Positions 1 through 9,192 of a stretch of 64,000 bases of DNA are shown here, one piece after another; the stretch's first letter is position 1, and every line of letters starts with the position of its first letter. The translations under genes and the position numbers were made by a program. The notes under the pieces are model-generated. The model was not told where the DNA came from. It saw only the letters and a list, made by a program, of their open reading frames with translations, and searched no databases. The DNA comes from Verrucomicrobiota bacterium (GTDB lineage: Bacteria > Verrucomicrobiota > Verrucomicrobiia > Methylacidiphilales > JBCCWR01). The stretch is taken from NCBI GenBank assembly GCA_039192515.1, contig JBCCXA010000006.1, positions 1-64,000 on the forward strand, given 5' to 3'.

Positions 1-176
1 GCCATATCACACATGCCTCAAGAAATCAGACTCTACTTTGCTACAAGAATTGCTCCATTACCCCAAAGTCATACCTCGAGTATCCAATATACTTAAAAAT
101 ACCTTTTTTCAGTGCCGACTAATTATATTCGATAAGATCTTGAGTTTACTGTTATTTCATAGAGACTCTCACCCTT

Positions 177-1169
177 ATGTTGGAGAAGAAATTTGATATC
201 ATTGGAGTAGGGTCGCCAGTAGTTGATTCTTTAGCTCACGTTAGTGAGGATTTTGTTGCTGGTATTAGCGGTGAAAAGGGTGGAATGGAATTAGTATCTG
301 CAGAGCAAATGGCAAACATGATAAACAATATAGATGGTGAAGTGCTTCAGGCCGCGGGAGGGTCTGCTGGTAACACTGTTTTTGGTCTAGCAAAATTGGG
401 CCTGAAATCAGCCTTTGTTGGTAAGTTGGGTAACTGTGAAGCCGCGGCTTTTTATAGAACAGAGTTCGAAAAGTTAGGTGGTGATAGTAGCCGCTTTAAG
501 ATCGGTGATATTGCAAACGCCAGATGTTTGTCGTTAGTTACCCCCGATACAGAACGGACGATGAGGACTGATTTAGGAGCTTCTGCCATGTTAGCTGCCA
601 ATGAGCTTTCTTCCGAAGACTTTGCAGATGCAAGGCACGTGCATGTGGAAGGCTATGTTTTATTTAATCGGGACTTAATGATGGCCACTTTGAAAGCAGC
701 AAAAGAAGCGGGCTGCACCATTAGCTTGGATTTAGCCTCTTTTGAAGTCGTTGGTGCTGCTAAGGATATTTTAGACTCTATTTTGGACCAGTACATTGAT
801 GTGGTATTTGCTAATGAAGAAGAAGCGGCTGCTTATGCTGGGGTACAAGTTTCTGATCAAGACTCAGTTAGGCAATTAGGTGGTAAGTGTGAGATTGCCG
901 TTGTGAAATTAGGAAAAGATGGATCACTTATTTTTAACAATGGTGATTTGATCAAGATAGAACCAGTTAAAGCGCAAGCGATTGATACCACGGGAGCTGG
1001 AGATCTTTGGGCAACGGGGTTTCTATACGGTTGGCTAAAAGGTAGACCTTTAAAAGAATGTGGGGATTATGGTTCCGTTGTGGCCTCAGAAGTTGTTAGC
1101 ATCTTGGGTACTAGCCTTCCGGATCAAACTTGGCAACAGAGAATCTTTCCAGCACTAAATCTGGCATAG
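177..1169 (+). CDS. PfkB-family sugar/nucleoside kinase (adenosine-kinase-like)
   Basis: A 330-residue carbohydrate kinase of the PfkB/ribokinase fold, which moves the ATP gamma-phosphate to a sugar or nucleoside hydroxyl in the cytoplasm. The N-terminal glycine-rich substrate motif GGSAGNT is at about residues 61-67. The C-terminal anion-hole signature DTTGAGD is at about 270-276; its last Asp is the catalytic base. Length is normal for the family. The segment around HVEGYVLF resembles adenosine/nucleoside kinase-like members more than fructokinases, but the substrate cannot be fixed from sequence. The ATG at 177 has no clear Shine-Dalgarno. The gene is convergent with the FHA gene and stands alone. 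Family is certain, substrate is not. Confidence 0.9.
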   Translation: MLEKKFDIIGVGSPVVDSLAHVSEDFVAGISGEKGGMELVSAEQMANMINNIDGEVLQAAGGSAGNTVFGLAKLGLKSAFVGKLGNCEAAAFYRTEFEKLGGDSSRFKIGDIANARCLSLVTPDTERTMRTDLGASAMLAANELSSEDFADARHVHVEGYVLFNRDLMMATLKAAKEAGCTISLDLASFEVVGAAKDILDSILDQYIDVVFANEEEAAAYAGVQVSDQDSVRQLGGKCEIAVVKLGKDGSLIFNNGDLIKIEPVKAQAIDTTGAGDLWATGFLYGWLKGRPLKECGDYGSVVASEVVSILGTSLPDQTWQQRIFPALNLA

Positions 1170-1218
1170 ACCAACGAGATCTATTAGTAATCAATTGCCA
1201 GCGGACTCTTGAATTCAA

Positions 1219-1788
1219 CTATCTTTTTAGAATATTAATAGCGCTTAGTAATTTAGTGCCAATTGAGGCTCTATTAATGCGATAAGGTTTATCAGCACTA
1301 CCCTCTGGACTTGGGGCCAAAGGAGTAGCTGAGAGCTGGGGAGTTGTTCGACGTAGATGAAAGAACATGGGTATATGTCCAATGAAAAACTCTTCTTTTT
1401 CACGCACGCGAATGACTTCAGATCGCTCGAGCTCGCCTATAGAGTTATAGGTATAGATTCCGTTTTCAGAATGAAGATCTCGGACGATTAATGTGTCTTC
1501 ATTTACTTCAATCGAGCAATGTTGGTGAGAGATGGACGGGTCGGAGATATAAATAACTCCATCTTGTATGCTACAGGTGTCATCTGAACTTCTAGTAACA
1601 AATGATTTCTTAGATTCGAGCTCAATAAGCCCCGTTTCAACAACATGGGAACATAAAAACGGCTTTAACGCACCGAATGATAGAATATCTAATTTATATG
1701 TTCTTCGGATGTTACGGCGGAGGCGCCCTCTGCTATTGAGGGAACCAGTAGAGTTGTTAGTAGATGTCTGTCTGATATTTTCTTTCAT
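1219..1788 (-). CDS. FHA-domain protein
   Basis: A small protein with a basic, Arg/Ser/Asn-rich N-terminus and a forkhead-associated domain. The FHA core is visible as SDPSISHQHCSIE followed by VRDLHSENGIYTYN, matching the family pattern in which Ser/Arg and Asn contact phosphothreonine. It probably docks on a phosphorylated protein partner; no kinase or phosphatase gene is adjacent. An upstream in-frame start at 1842 exists. I prefer ATG 1788 because AAAGGG lies about 10 nt before it, while 1842 has no ribosome site. The last 40 or so residues (after HLRRTTPQ) look unstructured. It follows the isomerase on the same strand after a gap of nearly 400 bp. Confidence 0.75.
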   Translation of the reverse strand: MKENIRQTSTNNSTGSLNSRGRLRRNIRRTYKLDILSFGALKPFLCSHVVETGLIELESKKSFVTRSSDDTCSIQDGVIYISDPSISHQHCSIEVNEDTLIVRDLHSENGIYTYNSIGELERSEVIRVREKEEFFIGHIPMFFHLRRTTPQLSATPLAPSPEGSADKPYRINRASIGTKLLSAINILKR

Positions 1789-2165
1789 AATTGTAGGACC
1801 CTTTAATAGAATAAATTTCATATTAGATTTGATCACCATCAAGTCAAGAGGCAGCTATCAAAATTGATCTAAATGAACGACTTTTTAATCATCACTTTTC
1901 ACAATAATCATCTAGAGCATTAGATCTTATGAGTATTATAAAGGCCATATTCTATGGTACCTAAGCGAAAGACCTAAGGACTTAGCGGTTTTTCTGTAGC
2001 ATAGAATTTGCTCTAAAGGATGTTTCAATAGGATGCAACAACAGACTCATGCTTTTGCAATCAATCTCGTAGATAGTTAAGAGGTTTCTATTTTCTCTAA
2101 AGTAAGGTGCAAAATGGAACTCAAATTAAATACGATTGAGGCAAGAGAACTGTTATGGCAAAGGT
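1789..2165. other. intergenic gap, no convincing gene
   Basis: AT-rich spacer between two minus-strand genes, likely holding the FHA gene promoter. A short direct repeat (ACCTAAG, near 1959 and 1972) and a weak inverted pair CTAAG/CTTAG followed by five T are present near 1960-1990. I see no RNA gene. A 37-codon plus-strand ORF at 2114-2227 is discussed under rejected items. Confidence 0.4.
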
Positions 2166-3197
2166 TTATGCGCCCATGCCTTCCTCAAAAGAGCCTCCAG
2201 CGACTGGGAAGCAAAGCTGTTTGTTGACATAATTAATGGCATCCGCTCCACATGCATCAAGATCTCTATAAGCACTTTCTGCTTCAGTAACTAGAGGAGC
2301 TGTCTTGGTCCCCATGATCTTACAATAGCGTTGAGGATAGCCAATATTTATAAGCATCTCCGCATATCTAGGCATATTTAAATCGCCAGTCGATAAGTCA
2401 GTGAACTGCATGGCGCGGTCCGACCATTCCGGAGCCATGCCACGTAATGGATATCCAGAACGAACGGTGTGATTCTTAATATGAGCAGCCACGACCCTAG
2501 AACCGACTTTGCGGAAGCGATCTTCCCAAGATTCTCCTTCCCAGCAGTGAGATGGGTCAGCGTTAACAGTTACGGATTTGTCACCATCACAGGCATCTAC
2601 TAATTGTAAAAAATCATCAGCGCACATGGCAGCTGTTCCGGGATGAATCTCATGCGCGAGGTAAATGCCGAGACGATTAGCGTGCTCACGGATTTTTGCA
2701 GTCTTTGTGACGAAGCGCTCATCACCTTCTTTGACTAGATCAAAATCTTCTCCAGCCCAAAATCCCCAGGGGTAACCAGTAGCTATTTCCCAGCCGTAGG
2801 TGACACCCCAGAACATAGGAATGACTTTGATTCCTAGCTCGACGCAAAGGTCCATAAAACTTAAGACATACTTCTCAGCCCAAGTTTCAATTTCTTCAGG
2901 AGATTTGCTTGCGATCTCGGGCGGTAAAAAAGGTTTAATAGTAGGGCTTTGGGTCCAAGCGGTGGTGTGAACCCAAAAAGGGCAATGCGCAGAAAGACCA
3001 TCTAGCTTCAATGCATGCTTTTCAAAAATATCTTTGATCTCTTTAGCTTGCATAAAGCTTGCACCTTGTTGGACCAGATAGTTTGAGGGTTGTGCTCCAA
3101 CGGCTCCAGAGCCCTTGGCAAAAGCTAAAAATTGATCTAGGGATTTCGCGCCATGCTGAGCGCCTTCGATACTGGAGTGAAATACGATATTAGCCAT
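2166..3197 (-). CDS. sugar phosphate isomerase/epimerase, TIM barrel
   Basis: A 343-residue xylose-isomerase-like TIM-barrel protein (AP endonuclease family 2 fold). Metal-binding acidic and His residues typical of the fold are visible: Glu in LAHEIHPG, Asp/His in NADPSHCWEG and His in AAHIKNH. Such enzymes isomerise or epimerise sugars or inositols through a divalent metal. The aromatic-rich stretch MFWGVTYGWEIATGYPWGFW suggests a carbohydrate pocket. There is no signal peptide, so it should be cytoplasmic. It lies 83 bp downstream of the acyltransferase gene on the same strand. The substrate is unknown; PVC genomes carry many paralogues. Confidence 0.85.
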   Translation of the reverse strand: MANIVFHSSIEGAQHGAKSLDQFLAFAKGSGAVGAQPSNYLVQQGASFMQAKEIKDIFEKHALKLDGLSAHCPFWVHTTAWTQSPTIKPFLPPEIASKSPEEIETWAEKYVLSFMDLCVELGIKVIPMFWGVTYGWEIATGYPWGFWAGEDFDLVKEGDERFVTKTAKIREHANRLGIYLAHEIHPGTAAMCADDFLQLVDACDGDKSVTVNADPSHCWEGESWEDRFRKVGSRVVAAHIKNHTVRSGYPLRGMAPEWSDRAMQFTDLSTGDLNMPRYAEMLINIGYPQRYCKIMGTKTAPLVTEAESAYRDLDACGADAINYVNKQLCFPVAGGSFEEGMGA

Positions 3198-3280
3198 AAC
3201 AGAGAAAAGATAATGAATATCTATCTGGATGGATGCAACAAAAACAAGGGGATCAATGTAAATAAATACAATCGAGACTC

Positions 3281-3925
3281 TTAGCCTAATTCTTCTCTTA
3301 ATCTTTGGGTAAGTGCCTGCAGCTCTCTTTCACTCACTTCTTTGGGGATGGCTATAGGATGATGACAACAAAGCTTGCATGTGCTAAATGGCTTGGGGAT
3401 TTGAAATTTATCCCAGCTATTAAGTTCCCACTTCTTTGAAAATTGACAACTGAGAGGAATGATTGGGACACCGCTTGCTTGAGACAAGTGAATAATACCT
3501 GGGTGAATCTCATAGCGTGGCCCTCGTGGACCATCTGGAGTTAGTGCTACATGGCCTTTATTCTCTTTCAATTCTCGGACTAGCCTCAAGAATGCTTGAA
3601 TTCCCTTGGAGCTTTTAGAAGAAGAGCCTCTAGCTGCTCGAACACCAAAGCGTTCAGCTATCTTAGTAATCAGTTCCCCGTCTCTACTGGTGCTAATCAT
3701 AACAACTAAGGGTTGGGGTGAAAGGTAGCGTCTATAGAGAAAGGGAGTAATGAGGATTCGGTTGTGCCAAAAAGCAAATAGAAACGAATCATTCCTAGAT
3801 GAGTCGATTACATTGCCTGGATCCTCAAGCTCAAACCGCAGTGTCCAGCAAAGTGCGCGAATGAGAAATGCACCAAGTGGTGGAAGCACCTTTTTATGTA
3901 GAAACGTATTCTTTTTCATGCACAA
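3281..3925 (-). CDS. DUF374-type lysophospholipid acyltransferase-like protein
   Basis: A 214-residue member of the DUF374 family, related to LPLAT acyltransferases. Diagnostic segments are FWHNR near residue 53, ISTSRDGELI, ARGSSSKSSKG and TPDGPRGPR. In this family the HX4D-like acyltransferase centre is replaced by HNR plus a downstream Asp. A hydrophobic N-terminal segment (LPPLGAFLIRALCWTL) probably binds the inner membrane. Members sit with lipid A or Kdo genes in many Gram-negatives, so a role in envelope lipid acylation is likely but unproven. In-frame Met codons at 3925 and 3919 both fit as start. Upstream on the same strand is the GDP-fucose synthase gene, 72 bp away. Confidence 0.85.
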   Translation of the reverse strand: MCMKKNTFLHKKVLPPLGAFLIRALCWTLRFELEDPGNVIDSSRNDSFLFAFWHNRILITPFLYRRYLSPQPLVVMISTSRDGELITKIAERFGVRAARGSSSKSSKGIQAFLRLVRELKENKGHVALTPDGPRGPRYEIHPGIIHLSQASGVPIIPLSCQFSKKWELNSWDKFQIPKPFSTCKLCCHHPIAIPKEVSERELQALTQRLREELG

Positions 3926-3997
3926 AAGAACGTTCTTGATTCAGCCTTACTATGAATAGTTCGGTAGACCTTAAGGTGCTTACTGTATAATTTGGCT

Positions 3998-4927
3998 CTA
4001 AGTCTTATTTTCAAGAAACCATTTGTAAGCGGAAGCAATGCCATCCTCAAGCGAGATCTTTGGTGCCCAGCCCAGGGACTTAATCTTATTCACATTGAGA
4101 AGCTTTCGGGGTGTGCCATCTGGTTGCGAAGTATCCCAAACGATTTTGCCTTTGAAACCAACAGTAGCTTGAATCATGTCAGCCAGTTGCTTAATAGAAA
4201 CGTCCTCTCCACAACCGATATTGATAATTTCTTCTGAGTCATAGTTCTCTAATAGAAAAATGCAAGCAGCAGCCATGTCGTCTACATGAAGAAATTCACG
4301 TTTAGGTGAGCCTGTTCCCCATAGTGTTACTGTGGGCTTTTCATTTATTTTTGCATAGTGCATTTTATAGATAAGACCGGGGAGAACGTGGGAAGTGATT
4401 GGGTCAAAATTGTCATTTGGCCCATATAAATTGGTAGGCATAGCAGAAATATAATGAGCACCGTACTGGCGTCGATAAGACTGGCATAACTTGATACCGG
4501 CAATTTTGGCGATGGCATAAGCATCATTGGTAGGTTCTAAGGGGCCCGTTAGTAGGTGTTCTTCACAGATAGGTTGGGGGGCTAGCTTTGGGTAGATGCA
4601 AGAGCTGCCGAGGAATAGAAGTTTTTCCACACCTGTATCATAGGCCGATTTGATCAGTGAGTTCTGGATACTTAAATTATCCAATAAAAACTCCACAGGG
4701 TACTCATTATTTGCCTTAATGCCGCCTACTCTTGCCGCTGCGTCAATAATATGTGTCGGTCTTTCTATTTTGAAGTAATCTCTAAGAGCTGACTCATGGG
4801 TCAGGTCTAGCTCCTCGCGACTTCGCATTAAGATTGTCCATCCACCATCAGCCTCAAGATGGCGAATGATAGCGCTACCTACAAGCCCCCGATGGCCCGC
4901 AACAAATATTTTCTTCGAATCAGACAT
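3998..4927 (-). CDS. fcl: GDP-L-fucose synthase
   Basis: A 309-residue extended SDR that epimerises and reduces GDP-4-keto-6-deoxymannose to GDP-L-fucose with NADPH. The Rossmann motif GHRGLVG is at residues 11-17. The catalytic set is visible: Ser/Cys in GSSCIYP (Cys110), Tyr137 and Lys141 in AYAIAK, and the PTNLYGPNDNFD substrate segment. Length is normal. GDP-mannose 4,6-dehydratase, the preceding step, is not in this window. The product would feed fucosylated LPS or capsule. The gene is divergent from the release-factor-like gene with an 87-bp shared upstream region. Confidence 0.95.
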   Translation of the reverse strand: MSDSKKIFVAGHRGLVGSAIIRHLEADGGWTILMRSREELDLTHESALRDYFKIERPTHIIDAAARVGGIKANNEYPVEFLLDNLSIQNSLIKSAYDTGVEKLLFLGSSCIYPKLAPQPICEEHLLTGPLEPTNDAYAIAKIAGIKLCQSYRRQYGAHYISAMPTNLYGPNDNFDPITSHVLPGLIYKMHYAKINEKPTVTLWGTGSPKREFLHVDDMAAACIFLLENYDSEEIINIGCGEDVSIKQLADMIQATVGFKGKIVWDTSQPDGTPRKLLNVNKIKSLGWAPKISLEDGIASAYKWFLENKT

Positions 4928-5014
4928 GTCTAGCTAAATAAGATAAATCTTATATAGTAAAGCAGAGACTATTGAGCTCAAGTGCCAATGAAATAATTTT
5001 TACATATTATCATA

Positions 5015-5443
5015 GTGAAGTCCCAGAGATTAACTTTTCCTGTGTCCGCTCTTAAACTTAAAAATTTATTGGAGCGAATGAACGTTCTTCAGCTAAAGGA
5101 AGAAGATATTCAGGAAACGTTCTATGCGGGCTCAGGACCTGGCGGTCAGAAGCGTGCTAAAACAGCTTCTGGGGTTGCTCTGCTGCACCTACCAACTGGT
5201 GTTCGAGTCCGTTGCCAAAGAGAAAGAAGCCAAGGGATCAATCGCTTTCTGGCGAGGAGGATTCTGGTTGAGGAGCTAGAAGCTCGTGAAAAGGGTAAGA
5301 CACGCCATCAAGTCAAAGCTCAGGCTTTGCGCGATGAAAAACTTCGTAAGTCAGGAGCCAAACCCAAAACCAAGAAGCCTACCATTACCGAGATGGAAAA
5401 ACACTTTCACCTGCGTCTGCCGGGTGAAGGAATCCAATCATAA
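5015..5443 (+). CDS. RF-1-domain (release-factor-like) protein
   Basis: A short protein carrying only the catalytic domain of class I release factors, like ArfB/YaeJ or mtRF-R. GSGPGGQ is at residues 39-45, with the GGQ loop that enters the peptidyl transferase centre, followed by a basic C-terminal tail (KSGAKPKTKKP) as in ribosome-rescue factors. It has no codon-recognition domain. After GGQ the usual Asn (GGQxxNK) is Ala (GGQKRAK), which is unusual. The 5015 start is GTG without a ribosome site. An in-frame ATG at 5078, preceded by GGAG three bases away, would give 121 residues and still include the whole domain. A role in peptidyl-tRNA hydrolysis on stalled ribosomes is inferred. Confidence 0.8.
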   Translation: MKSQRLTFPVSALKLKNLLERMNVLQLKEEDIQETFYAGSGPGGQKRAKTASGVALLHLPTGVRVRCQRERSQGINRFLARRILVEELEAREKGKTRHQVKAQALRDEKLRKSGAKPKTKKPTITEMEKHFHLRLPGEGIQS

Positions 5444-5509
5444 TTCATACGAAGCAATAAAGGGCTTGCCAAATTATCTTAAATTCATTCGATAGAGAAA
5501 AGTCAGTGC

Positions 5510-5650
5510 ATGCTTATTTTTATGATTTTGGCATTAGCTGGGGGAATGCTCGTTTATCATGCGCTTACTAGAAATCATTGGGAGCAGACAGCAGCTTTAT
5601 TTTTATTGAATTTATCGTCCTTCTTTAAGCTTGGATTAAAACTGAGCTGA
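5510..5650 (+). CDS. possible 46-residue membrane peptide
   Basis: An ATG ORF of 46 residues with a hydrophobic start (MLIFMILALAGGMLVYHAL) and a second hydrophobic half (AALFLLNLSSFFKLG). The stop at 5648-5650 is four bases before the GTG start of the decayed epimerase, as in a translationally coupled pair. I do not recognise the sequence. It may be a real small membrane protein or a remnant of a larger gene lost with its decaying neighbour. Confidence 0.3.
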   Translation: MLIFMILALAGGMLVYHALTRNHWEQTAALFLLNLSSFFKLGLKLS

Positions 5651-5654
5651 GGAA

Positions 5655-6325
5655 GTGGAATGCAAGAAGATAGTCATAGCTGGAGGAACAGGCTTTTTAG
5701 GTAAAGTCTTGATTGAATGGTTTTCAAAGAGGTTTGATGAAATAGTTGTCTTAAGTAGAAGTAGTATAGATTTGGCCGGGGTGAAGATAGTTTGCTGGGA
5801 TCGCGAACGGCTAGGAGAATGGAAAGAGGAATTAGAAAATGCGGAAGTGCTGATCAATCTAGCCGGTGTTTCTGTCAACTGTCGTTATCACAAAAAGAAC
5901 AGCAATGGTTTTGGGAAATGGTCCCAATAGTTTCTATCCCGTCCTAAAGAGATTGGTTTACTTGGGCCTAGGAGGTCAAATGGGACATGGGGAACAGTAT
6001 GTCTCTTGGATTTATGAAAAAGACTTTTGTCGGGCAATGAAATGGATTATTAAAAAAGCCTAACTGTCATGGAATACATAACCTTGCTGCTCCGAGTCCA
6101 CTCACTAACAAAGAAATGATGAGACAGCTAAGGCAAAACTTTAAAGTGCCCTTTGGCCTGCCAGTAACTCATGACATGCTAGAATTAGGTGCATTCCTTT
6201 TGAGTACAGAGACAGAGTTAGTACTAAAAAGCCGTCGGGTTATACCAGGTAAACTACTGGCAGAGGGATTTAAGTTTAGTTGTAACAGCTTTGCAGATGC
6301 GCTTGCATGCCTGGAAGAAAAATAA
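5655..6325 (+). pseudogene. decayed YfcH-type (TIGR01777) NAD-dependent epimerase
   Basis: Three pieces in order match one epimerase of about 300 residues. The N-terminal Rossmann part (GGTGFLGKVL to INLAGVSVNCRY) is read from the GTG at 5655. The C-terminal core (RTAMVLG, LVYLGLGGQMG, YVSWIYEKD) is read in another frame from about 5897 to 6060. The tail (GIHNLAAPSPLTNKE to GKLLAEGFKFS) is in a third frame up to 6325. The first junction lies within AAAAAGAACAGC near 5894, where roughly 80 residues of the family are missing and the frame changes. A one-base shift near 6058 makes the second break. Two independent lesions argue for a pseudogene, not a sequencing slip. Confidence 0.85.
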
Positions 6326-6381
6326 CAAGTAGTATATTTTATGTGTATAGGTATTAAAAGTTTGCTAGCTTGCAACTGTCT

Positions 6382-7401
6382 ATGTTTGTGGATCGAGTAA
6401 GAATTTGGGCGCGCGCCGGGAAAGGCGGAGACGGCTGCACGAGTTTTCGTCGGGAAAAGTACGTGCCTATGGGTGGACCAGATGGTGGAGATGGAGGGAA
6501 GGGAGGTGATATCATTCTTCGTGTGAATCCACATATGAACAATATGACACACCTCAAGTATCATCCTCACCAATTTGCTGAAAATGGGAAACCCGGAAAG
6601 GGATGGAAGCGCTCGGGCAAAGGTGGGAAGAGTATTACCATTGATGTCCCGCCAGGCACGGTCATATATGAGTTAGAAGTTGAGGAGGAGAATTTTGAAA
6701 GAGCTGCAGATGAAGAGGGCATGATACTCGTTCACGATCTTGTTGAAGATGAGCAAAAAGTGGTTTTATGTGCTGGTGGTAAGGGCGGCCTAGGCAACCA
6801 AAATTTTAAGAGTTCTACTAACCAGGCTCCTACTAAAGTCACGAGAGGGAAGTTGGGTGAATTTGGCCAGTATGTCTTCGAATTAAAATCAATCGCTGAC
6901 GTAGGCTTAGTGGGATTTCCCAATGCGGGAAAGTCTAGCTTGATTGGCGCTTTATCTGCGGCAAAACCGAAGGTGGCTTCCTATCCTTTTACAACCTTAC
7001 GCCCTATCGTAGGTGTGATTGATTTAAATGGCTATGAGCGCTTGGTCATGGCTGATATTCCTGGTTTAATAGAAGGTGCACATGAAGGAGTTGGTCTAGG
7101 GCATGATTTTTTGAAGCATATTGAACGCTGTCGCGTTCTGGCTATGGTCTTGGATATGGCGGGGACAGAAGGTAGGCATCCGGTTGATGACTTCATGAAG
7201 CTACGCCAGGAAATTTCTTTATATGATGAGGAGCTTAAACAGCGTCCCTTTATTGTTGTCGCCAATAAAATGGATTTACCGGAAGCAGAAGAAAACCTGG
7301 AAACCTTTAAAAGTCGCTTTGATCATGATGTGATTGGAATCTCTGCTAAGCAAGAGCAAGGGCTCAAGGATTTGAAAAAAAAATTAGCTACTTACAAATG
7401 A
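6382..7401 (+). CDS. obgE: Obg/CgtA GTPase
   Basis: A ribosome-associated GTPase of 339 residues. The glycine-rich Obg fold comes first (GKGGDG, GGPDGGDGGKGGD, GKRSGKGG-type repeats, residues about 1-155). The G domain follows with G1 GFPNAGKSS near 178, G3 DIPGLIEGAHEG, G4 NKMD and G5 ISA. The C-terminal OCT domain of some Obg proteins is absent. It works in 50S subunit maturation and stress control. I place the start at ATG 6382 (MFVDRVRI, the usual N-terminus) and not the in-frame TTG at 6370. The stop overlaps the start of the TolC-type gene by ATGA, so the two are cotranscribed. Confidence 0.96.
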   Translation: MFVDRVRIWARAGKGGDGCTSFRREKYVPMGGPDGGDGGKGGDIILRVNPHMNNMTHLKYHPHQFAENGKPGKGWKRSGKGGKSITIDVPPGTVIYELEVEEENFERAADEEGMILVHDLVEDEQKVVLCAGGKGGLGNQNFKSSTNQAPTKVTRGKLGEFGQYVFELKSIADVGLVGFPNAGKSSLIGALSAAKPKVASYPFTTLRPIVGVIDLNGYERLVMADIPGLIEGAHEGVGLGHDFLKHIERCRVLAMVLDMAGTEGRHPVDDFMKLRQEISLYDEELKQRPFIVVANKMDLPEAEENLETFKSRFDHDVIGISAKQEQGLKDLKKKLATYK

Positions 7402-8933
7402 AATTCATGAGACCGCTTAAGACCTATTTTGCTTTTTTGATCATGGGCTTGGCCTGTGCTCATAACATCTTCGCTCAGGATGAAGAGATCTTAAAGCAGG
7501 AATCAGAATTGTTGGGAAATGAAGTGAGCTTAAGTCTGCCTGAAGCTTTGAAGATGGCTCTAGAATCAAACTTAGATGTAGCTATCGGCCGAATCACTCC
7601 AGCTATTGAAGAGACCAATATTTTGAGTGAGCGCGATGCCTTTGATCCCTCCTTAGACATTTCTCTAGATTATGGGGAAAATAGTTCGCCAAGATCTGCC
7701 GAACAACAAGCTGCAGATGGAAGAGCTTCTACAAAAAGTAGAACAGCCACGGGTCAAGTTTCCGTATCACAAAAAACTTCTCTTGGAACGGAGCTTTCGC
7801 TTTCATCCAGAACGAGAGATCGGATGACAACCTTTAATGATTTTGAAGATGAATTTTCTACTTTTGTTGGTGTTGAGGCTACGCAGCCCTTGCTTAAAGG
7901 CTTTGGAACAGATAATAACTTGGCTTCTATTCGTATTGCTGAAAAAGGAAAAATCATCGCCGAAGCTGAATTTCAGAATCAAGTTGAGACTATTATTCAG
8001 GACGTTTTCTTTGCCTATTATGATTTATTATTCTCCAGTGCTGATGTGATTTCTAAGAAGAAATCCATGGAACTCGCTGAAAGACTCTCAAGAGATAATA
8101 AGAAGCGTTATGAGCTGGGTGCTATGACAAAACTTGATATTTCTAATGCGGATGCAGAAATAGCAGGTAGAAAGAATGCAGTAGTGGAGGCTGAGGAAAT
8201 CGTGCAGCTAAATGAAAATAAATTACTGCGACTCATCACCCGTGATATGGGCATCTGGCTGCAAAACGAGTTGGATCTAACCGACACCCTAAATGAGCCA
8301 GGCAAAGAAATTCCACAAAATTATGATATTGCCGTGGGCTTAGCTAATCGCTCAGATTATCAAGCCCTTCTACATAGGGCGGACCAAAATGAGCTGAGAT
8401 TAGCTTTTCAGAAGCAGCAACTACTTCCTCAATTGGATTTAACAACTAGCTTTGGATACAACGGCTTGTCCGATGATTTAGGAGAAAGCTATAAGAACAT
8501 TTCTGAAACGAGGGATGAAGATTGGAATGTTGGGTTTCGCTTTATAATTCCCTGGGGGAATTACAGGGAAAAGGCCCGTTTCCGTGAGGCCGAGTTGCTC
8601 AAAGCACGAACCATCTTAGAAATCAAAAACAAAGAGCAGGATGTGATTGAGGAGATTGATAACGCGCTCATCTCACTCAACAGCTCCAAGAAGAAGCTAG
8701 TGGCAAGCCGGACTGCCAGGAGATTTGCCGAAGAAAATGCCGCTGCTGAAGAGGTTAAATTGACAGAGGGCTCTAGCACAACCTTTGTAGTTCTTGAACT
8801 TCAGCAAGATGCTCAAGAGGCAGAAACTACGGAATTAAGAAATTTGCGAGAATTTAATAAAGCCCTTGTTCGGTTGAAAAGAGCACAAGGCTTACTCCTT
8901 AAAGAAAATGGAATTACCATCTTAAGCGACTAG
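7398..8933 (+). CDS. TolC-family outer membrane efflux protein
   Basis: A 511-residue outer membrane factor. An N-terminal signal peptide (hydrophobic AFLIMGLACAHNIFA, cleavage likely after IFA) precedes a mature domain with duplicated helical hairpins. Family features include SLPEALKMALESNLDVAI at about residues 45-62 and the later long heptad-rich helices (AEEIVQLNENKLLRL, EIKNKEQDVIEEIDNALISL). It forms the trimeric channel tunnel of type I secretion or RND/MFP efflux systems. No inner-membrane pump or adaptor gene is adjacent; instead it is coupled to obgE by a 4-bp overlap. Substrate unknown. Confidence 0.9.
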   Translation: MKFMRPLKTYFAFLIMGLACAHNIFAQDEEILKQESELLGNEVSLSLPEALKMALESNLDVAIGRITPAIEETNILSERDAFDPSLDISLDYGENSSPRSAEQQAADGRASTKSRTATGQVSVSQKTSLGTELSLSSRTRDRMTTFNDFEDEFSTFVGVEATQPLLKGFGTDNNLASIRIAEKGKIIAEAEFQNQVETIIQDVFFAYYDLLFSSADVISKKKSMELAERLSRDNKKRYELGAMTKLDISNADAEIAGRKNAVVEAEEIVQLNENKLLRLITRDMGIWLQNELDLTDTLNEPGKEIPQNYDIAVGLANRSDYQALLHRADQNELRLAFQKQQLLPQLDLTTSFGYNGLSDDLGESYKNISETRDEDWNVGFRFIIPWGNYREKARFREAELLKARTILEIKNKEQDVIEEIDNALISLNSSKKKLVASRTARRFAEENAAAEEVKLTEGSSTTFVVLELQQDAQEAETTELRNLREFNKALVRLKRAQGLLLKENGITILSD

Positions 8934-9192
8934 CCATTCGGTCTTGCTTCAAGACTGCCAAAATTTAGTCTCTACTTTCCATAATCTGGCTTATTACTTT
9001 TCATAAAGAGATAGAAAGAAGCGTATCTTAACTTTCACGCGTTAGTCTTTTCTAACCTAATGGTTACTTTGCATAGCAAATGATGGAAGTGTCAGAAAAG
9101 TAACAACTTACGTCTATAGATATAAAAGTGCCTTTCTAAGCTTCGCTCTGATCTTTTGATAAACCCTTGACTTAGCTGGATTTATGGGCATT

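Noticed and set aside
2136..2148. 13-base word TTGAGGCAAGAGA shared with 40043-40055
   Set aside because: Matches of 13 bases are expected several times by chance in 64 kb, and flanks do not align.
2114..2227. 37-codon plus-strand ORF with AAGGTG upstream of its ATG
   Set aside because: It runs antisense into the isomerase 3' end, has no recognisable sequence and is short; likely chance.
8939..8957. 8-bp hairpin just after the TolC-type gene
   Set aside because: Three-base loop and no T-run, so not called as a terminator.
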